This document shows positions 57,468-64,000 of a stretch of 64,000 nucleotides of DNA, in pieces. Within the stretch, counting starts at the first letter, position 1. Each line of letters starts with the position of its first letter. Source of the DNA: Diospyros lotus (taxonomy: Eukaryota > Streptophyta > Magnoliopsida > Ericales > Ebenaceae); assembly GCF_014633365.1 (NCBI RefSeq), contig NC_068351.1:17118907-17182906 (forward strand), given 5' to 3'. Under the pieces are notes generated by a model, which was given only the letters and a program-made list of their open reading frames with translations, did no database searches and had not been told where the DNA came from. The position numbers were made by a program, and so were the translations under genes.

Positions 57468-59916
57468 TGTAACACTCCCTCTCTTAGAACTGCCCGAGAA
57501 GAGGTGCTACTGGGGATAATAAAATAAACTGACTGATAACTGAATTCTGATACCAATACTGTATATATCAATTAACTGTAATAAGACTCTGAGTCAACAA
57601 AAACTGAAATCATAATTGCATCTAAGGAAAAATCCCTAAATTGGAATATAAAATAAATCTAAACTGATCAAGCACTAACTAACAAACTAACAACTCCCAG
57701 ACATCTTTGGTCTTGAGCGGCTCCACGTACACACACTACTGGACACTGCTGCTAGGCCCCACATCTGGTACTCCCCCACTAGGACCTGGAATGGTGAAGA
57801 GTACAAGGTGAGCTACAAAGCTCAGCAAGTAATAAATTGGAAAGAATAACTGAAGCTGAATCGAAGAGTATCGATACTGATAAAAATACTTACTGAACTT
57901 GTACTGAGAGATATAATAATCACTGGATGGCATTTATAAGATGTAATGCACATAAACTGTAAACTAAATGCAAGTATGCAACTTTGGCCCATAGGCCCAC
58001 ATAACTGTAACACATACCTGACTGATGTGAGTCCTGCAAACATAAAAACTGTAAGCACATACTTTGGGCAATATGCCCCTAGCTCCCTGGTCGACATCAG
58101 GCGAGCAACTCATAACTGAGATATAATTGTACTGATACTAGTGGGATCCCCGCAGACAAGTCGCCTGGTGCCCATAATGCAATGCTCATATAAATGCTGG
58201 CACACGATATGTAGTGCTCCACATAAGTCATGCTCAATGCTCATACAATGCGTATGCACATAATCTCACAAAATAATGCTGACCATGTCATAATGAACTG
58301 CTAAACATGGTATATGATTTTTACTAGAAATATTGAGATTCAAATATTCTGAAATTTCTAAGTATAGGCATGGCATATTGGATTTTATCATATCTTGGCA
58401 TAAAAATTCAATATTTGAATAATTGAATATTCATATTAAATTTAAGACTTGAATCAAGAGTTTATTGGAAGCTATTTGGATGCCATTTGATACTATTTGG
58501 ATGATTGAGAAAGTCTAAGGAGGTAATTTGAATGAAAAAACAGCCCCTTCGAATGAAAGAAATGGATTTCAGCAAGCTCATTCGAATGGCAGAAAACTCA
58601 TTCGAATGACAGAGACTCATTCGAATGACAAAAGGCTCATTCGAATGATAGATGATATTCAAAGGCTATTCGGATCTGATCTGGGACTCATTCGAATGAC
58701 TCTCAAATTCATTCGAATGAATTTTGAAAATTTCCAACATTTGAACTGGAAAAACTCGACTCATTCGAATGCAACAGTAACTTTATTCGAATCAATTTGA
58801 AGATCATTCGAATGACAAGAAGGCTCATTCGAATGCTAAGCTATACAAAGCAACAACTTACTCACATCTTCAAGGGCTCATTCGAATGACAACAAGGCTC
58901 ATTCGAATGACAGTCTAAAAATCTCAAAAATTCATACGAATGATACGATATCTCAGGACTCATTCGAATGACAAGGCACTCATTCGAATGACTGATACAT
59001 TATAAGGGAAAAACATTACGATAACACTGAAACTTATTCGGATGCTTTGAAATTCATTCGAATGACACAAGACTTATTCGAATGACTGAAATCTTATCAG
59101 ATATAAAGCTTACGATAACAGAGATCATAACTTGAATCAAAACTTAGCTTCACTACACCATTCCAAAAGAAATCTTGGGAGAACAATCCCAATCGATATA
59201 TAAACAACTTGAGAAATGTTTTACTGATCATAACTAATGTAAACATTGCAAGGAACATGCATGAACTGGCTAGTACTCACTGTACGCATGTAAATACAAA
59301 TATAAACATGCACTGAACTGATATAACTCACTGTAATGCACATATATATATACATGTACTGGAACTGATTCAATTCTAGAAATCTAATATCAACTAAATC
59401 AAGACCTGTAAGAAAAAGATTACAGGGAAAGGATACTTGCCTTAAACTCTCTGATCGAACTCGAATGCTACTAATCAAACTGTTATGCTACTCACTGTTA
59501 CTGCAATAGCTCTTGACTTATTTTCTTCTTCTATGCGATCTCTAATCTCCACGGCGTGAAGAAACTCAATGCTATGGGAAGATATATATAAAGAGAGAGA
59601 AAGAGAGCAACCCTAGGGCATCTCATTCTCCTAATACAACTAGGAGACTCCATAAATCCAAAACCCTTTCTCGGATGGACTTCCCATTCTCATAATAACT
59701 TTTATTAATTAATTAACTTAGTAACAACTTCTTAAATGACCCTCAAGTCCCTGCATTTAATTTCAACACTAAATAAATATAATTAAATGTTATTTACTCA
59801 ATAAAAATCTAAATTGCCATATTAAATAATTAAATGGCAAATCCTCTTAATTAATTACTTCAATAATTAATTAACTAATTCTAAATAAATACTAGGCCCT
59901 CTAATGGGTCGTTAGA
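57468..59916 (-). mobile_element. Solo LTR with CATTCGAATG palindrome array
   Basis: The 2449-bp insert starts TGTAACACTCCC and ends GGGTCGTTAGA (the last CA has mutated to GA), flanked by exact target duplication ATAAC (57463-57467 and 59917-59921). On the minus strand TATATATATC near 59583 is a likely TATA box. Upstream of it in that orientation, 58540-59090 holds 14 exact copies of the 10-bp palindrome CATTCGAATG and several one-base variants. Similarity of CTCAGCAAGTA and ATGCAATGCTCATA phrases links it with the solo LTR at 31136. It has no coding capacity. Confidence 0.9.
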
Positions 59917-59921
59917 ATAAC

Positions 59922-62309
59922 TAAAGAGCCAAACAGGCTCTTATTATATATATATATATATATTTTTATCTATTTGAAAAAGTCAGAAAAACTTATATCT
60001 TTCCAACTCATATGCTCTTCTAATAACTCTTTGTAAAGTTGACACCTGATAACTTGTTTTATAGATAGCTTACAAGTTATTTAAAAAAAAGCTCTTGTTA
60101 ACTAAGTAAAAGACCAAAATACATTACCAAATAAACTTTTGTAATTTATAAGCTATTTATAGAACTTATAATTAAACTCTAGATCAAAAACTCCTATAAC
60201 TTAATTAAGCTAACCTAAATACCTCATAGTCTAATTAAATAGTTAAGCTAAAGAGTGGATCTATTGGGTAATTTTTTCCCATTGCTTTGTATCTCCTTAC
60301 TTGAATAGTCATTTCCAAGAATCCCCATTTTCCATGTAGTGATTACAGGCCTAGTTTACAAGGCGTTGTAGATAGTTGCACATATGCACATATGGTGATT
60401 GGTGTGGGCTTTACTTTGGGGTTGCAATTATTCATCTACATATTCCTTGTTTTGTCTAGCATTTCTCTTTTTATTCCATTTCTGTCATATTTTTTTCAAG
60501 AATTTAACCTTGTTCGACCATGTTTAAGTGACAATGAGAGATGATAAAAGAACATTGGGGTAAAAAAGATTGTTATCTTTAAATAACCCTAGTGTGAGTA
60601 GAGATTTTCAACAAAAAATACCAAGTCTTTGAAGATTGGTACATGCATGTTAATCCTCTAAGGGTAGCTTGAGATGAAGTTTGAGGAAGTTGAGCATTTA
60701 AAAGGCCACTTTTGAGTTTGGATTATGGTTTCCTCATTGTTGAGTGGTGATTTTGTTAGATATAGGGAGATATGTTTGGAGTAATGATTCCCTTTTTCTT
60801 GACAGTCTCTTATGGGGTTCATTATAGTATGCAATCGCATTTTACCCATAACATTTTGCATGGGTAGACCTTTGTCCTCATTAAAAGGATAGCTTACCAT
60901 CTAGTCCTCTTCAAAGGAAAATAATAATTGGAAAGAGTATGTGTTCCTTTTTCATGGAGTGGGTGCACAATGAGATGTGACCAACCAATGGATACTGCAA
61001 AGAGAAAGATCTTGTTGTGAGGCGAGTTGCAAAAATTTTCCACATCTCATAGCTTTTTAAGACATAATGCTCAAGCCAGGTCTTTCTCGAGATAAATTGT
61101 GAGTTCATGGATGTGATCAAATTTTGATTAGGGAAAGATAAGGGACTTAGGCTAGTTAATAAGTGGATTAGAATTGTTCAAGTGGGTTGAAAGGATTCCA
61201 AAAATTCTTAACATGATTGGGACATGAGAAAAGTAAGTCGAGTGTGTGTCCCCTATAATGTAGTCCATTTCAAATCCTTTTGGAAATTTGATTAGCTGAT
61301 TAGGCAAATCTTGAAAGATTACATTAACACTTAGTGGTAATGCAATAAATGAAATCGATTTTCAAAACTTTTTCAAAAATCAAAATGAAAACAATAGAAA
61401 CAGATCGTTTCTTGCATGACACAATAATATCAGCCATATGCATACAATAAAACATCAAATGAAATGTTCTAAATAGGTAACCATTACCTCAAGCACAAAG
61501 AAAAGATGTTGATTGCTTCTATTTCTCATCTAACCTGAACACTTCCAATCACCGTTGAGCTCCCGTGAACCCTTCACGTACTAGCTTCACATACCAACTC
61601 CATTTGCTCCCAGACCTATCCTTATCTGACCAAGCCACCCCCACAGGCGTAGGGAACCAAGTCAATCCACACCTAAGCAACCATTGGAACCTTTTGTTGG
61701 GCTTTTGTGCTAGTTAAGTCTCAAAAAGGTGATGCCAAGCTAACCCTTGGTTCTTACGAAGGATGACTGCCTGACGGTCTTAGATCAACAAGAAAGAAGA
61801 AGGGAGCAAGAAGAGAATAAAAGAGAAGCTGCAAGTTAGAGTAAGGAAGAAAAAGATGAACAGTAGCAAGAGAGAGCCTTTTATTATTTTTCTTCCAAGA
61901 GATGCTAAGGAGAATGGTCGAGAAGCACACACGAATGAACAAGACTTTCTCCTTAATTAATGCTCCGAAGAAGCATTAATTAAAGTGGTGACATAGCATT
62001 AATTGCTTTGCGATCGAAATTGATAAAAGATAGCTTGAGGATTTGAATCCCACACACATAAACTATTAACAGTTCGAGGTAACCGATCAACCATTTTAGC
62101 CATTTTGGAAAATGGTTGACCGCCCAAGAAAACTAGTTGACTCTTTTGTGTCTCCCATCTCAAGTTTTGAAATACTATATCAAGGCTTATTATTAACTCT
62201 TTATTATTAACAAAGGATCAACAAATTATTAAGAGTTAACAGTGGAAGACCATTAAGAGTTAATGTGATATCTTTAAGAGTTAATGAGCATGTCATTAAG
62301 ACCTCGGTT
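59922..62309. other. Non-coding and LTR-like sequence
   Basis: 59922-60240 is AT-rich, with a TA microsatellite (59943-59963) and MITE-like content. 60240-61500 shows no gene that I recognise. 61500-62309 looks like a retrotransposon LTR by its position beside the minus-strand copia pol. It contains ATTAAGAGTTAATG motifs at 62225-62295 like those of LTR B. No boundaries could be fixed. Confidence 0.35.
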
Positions 62310-63960
62310 CTTTAGGCTGTGAAATAGGCCCATTGTCGCAATATAGAGGTATAGGCAACTCAATGGTCGGAACGACTTCAAGTTTAACAATGAACTTATT
62401 TCTCATCCAAATAGCCTTGTTTGTCGCATTGCTTACCACAAAGTACTCTGTTTTCGTGGTGGAATCTGTAGTAATATCCTGCTTGGAACTCTTCTAGCTG
62501 ATTGCTTCACCATTGTAAACAAATACAAATCCAAATGTAGACTTTTTATTATCTATGTTAAACTAGAAGTCAGAATTTGTGAACCCATCAACATGGAGTT
62601 CACTTCTTCCATATACCAGAAGCATATCCTTAGTTCTTCGCAAATATTGTAGGATATGTTTCACGGCTATCCAATGTTTTAAACTGGGCTCAGACTAATA
62701 TCTACTAGCAACACTTACAACATAAGCGATATTAGGCCTAGTATGTAGCATCATATACATTAGATTCCCAATTGCTGAAACATAGGGAATCTTCTCCATA
62801 GGCTCTTTCTCTTTAGGGTCATGGGAGACATCCCTTTAGATAGTGGAATTCCATGCCGAACAGGTATAAGACCCTTCTTGGAATTCTCCATGATAAACTT
62901 CTTTAGCATCTTCCTTATGTACAGTCTTTGGGAAAGACCTATCAATCTCATCGCTCTATCTCTATAGATGCAAATTCCTAAGATATTGGTTACCTTTTTC
63001 AAATCTTTCATGGAGAATTTATTAGACAACCATAGCTTAATTGACATCAAAATGCTAACATCGTTTCCCATAAGGAGAATGTCATCCACATACAAGAAAA
63101 TAATTTCTTATGCATTCCCACTTACCTTCTTGCATACATAAGACATATCCGGATTTCTAATAAAACTAAACTCTTTGGTCCCACTATCAAACTAGATATT
63201 CCAAGATCTATAAGCTTGATTAAGACCATAAATGGATCTATTAAGCTTGCACACTTTATTACCATCTATGGATTCAAAGCCTCGTGGCTGTTCAATGAAT
63301 ATATCTTCTTTAAGATAACCATTCAAGGACATAGTCTTGACATCCATTTGCTAGATCTTGTAATCATAGTATGCGGTAATAGATAGCATCATGCTAATGG
63401 ATTTGAGCATAGTGGCCAATGAAAAGGTTTCCTCTTAGTCAACTCCTTGCCTCTAACAGTATCCTTTCTCCACTAGTTGTGCCTTGAAGGTCTTCACCTT
63501 CCCATCAGCATCGATCTTTCTTTTATAGATCCATTTATACCTTATAGGAACTATTCCTTCAGGTGGATCTACTAGAGTTCAAACTTGGTTGGAATACATA
63601 GATTTAGTTTCTGAATCGATATCACATATCACTTTCTTATAGCTGGTAGGAAAAGTCAACTGATCATTGTCTTCATATAGGAACATTTCTTATATCTCCT
63701 CCATAATCCACATCGTTTTGGAGGATGAGATACTCCACCAGATCTACGAAGTCTTTGTGTGATGATATTACTTGGACCAACAAGAACAAGATCAACCTTT
63801 TGATTAGGTTGGACTTGTGGTTCTGAGGACATCTCCTCTAATTCTACTTTCTTCCCAACACCACCTTCCTGAATAAACTCATTTTCCAGGAATATGTCAT
63901 ATTTATTGATCAAGACTCTTTAATCACTGGGAAAGTAGAAGTAGTACCCTAAACAATCTT
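62310..63960 (-). pseudogene. Copia RT and RNase H, running off the window
   Basis: On the minus strand from 63913 a pre-RT linker reads QRLRRSGGVSHPPKRCGLWR, then RT pieces with stops lead to the catalytic motif MYVDDILLMGNDVSILMSIK (YVDD intact, 63095), FSMKDLKKVTNILGICIYRD and YIRKMLKKFIMENSKKGLIP. RNase H remains include STTKTEYFVVSNATNKAIWM and LYCDNGPISQPKEPRS. The pol sequence stops at KEPRS (about 62310), before the normal end. It resembles the copia fragment at 18590-19480. Frameshifts and stops make it inactive. Confidence 0.8.
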
Positions 63961-64000
63961 TATGATACTACCTTTGTCAGATCAGGACTCCAACTTATCT

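Noticed and set aside
58540..59090. Repeated CATTCGAATG as a possible CRISPR array
   Set aside because: The motif is 10 bp with irregular gaps of a few to about 70 bp, and the DNA is plant nuclear sequence within a solo LTR.

Overview
The window is nuclear DNA of a flowering plant, most likely a eudicot. The evidence is plant-type Ty1/copia and Ty3/gypsy retrotransposons primed by initiator-Met-type or Tat-type sites, plant hAT and CACTA DNA transposon remains, a Cassandra-type LTR carrying 5S rRNA sequence, and one intronless plant molybdate transporter gene. The species cannot be named from the sequence. The DNA is AT-rich except in the host gene and in some LTRs. Nearly everything else is transposon sequence, most of it broken and nested. 

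Layout. 1-5020: a cut-off LTR with TAGTCGACTA-type motifs, a CACTA terminus (to 2443), LTR-like debris and the 5' part of a hAT element whose transposase is cut at 5020. 5021-15580: a Tat-lineage gypsy element (Tat-1) with 593-bp LTRs. It lacks gag, protease and most of the RT, keeps RT end, RNase H and integrase remains, has a tandem-repeat block, and carries an antisense gene-like region before the 3' LTR. A solo LTR sits in its 5' LTR. 15586-18583: LTR, primer site and gag of a SIRE-like copia element, fused to RT/RNase H of a different copia element that ends in its own long LTR (family B, from 19598). 20950-36958: a Tork-like copia element on the minus strand (copia-1) with matching 5-bp target duplications. 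It was hit by a head-to-tail pair of gypsy LTRs (25260-30546), by a solo LTR (31136-34201) and by a 1.98-kb tandem duplication at its 3' end. 37658-39584: another solo LTR. 41052-42524: the molybdate transporter (MOT1 family), the only clear host gene. 44529-52802: a second Tat-lineage element on the minus strand (Tat-2) with gag and protease only, carrying a solo LTR in gag and a 226-bp Cassandra solo LTR in its 5' LTR. 53078-56500: a family-B LTR into which a 1.65-kb gag-only copia element was inserted. 57468-59916: a solo LTR with a dense array of CATTCGAATG palindromes. 62310-64000: minus-strand copia RT/RNase H running off the window. 

Exact 5-bp target duplications were read by eye for seven insertions (37658, 25260-30546, 31136, 20950-36958, 44529, 49176, 53806) and for the solo LTR at 57468. 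Near-matches (4 of 5) were read for three more (5393, 5021, 52457). The order of nesting can therefore be reconstructed. The most unusual signal is that several unrelated LTRs each carry their own dense, irregularly spaced array of one short palindromic motif centred on TCGA (TAGTCGACTA, TCGAGT/ACTCGAGT, CATTCGAATG). Degenerate copies in the older LTRs differ mostly at the central CpG.
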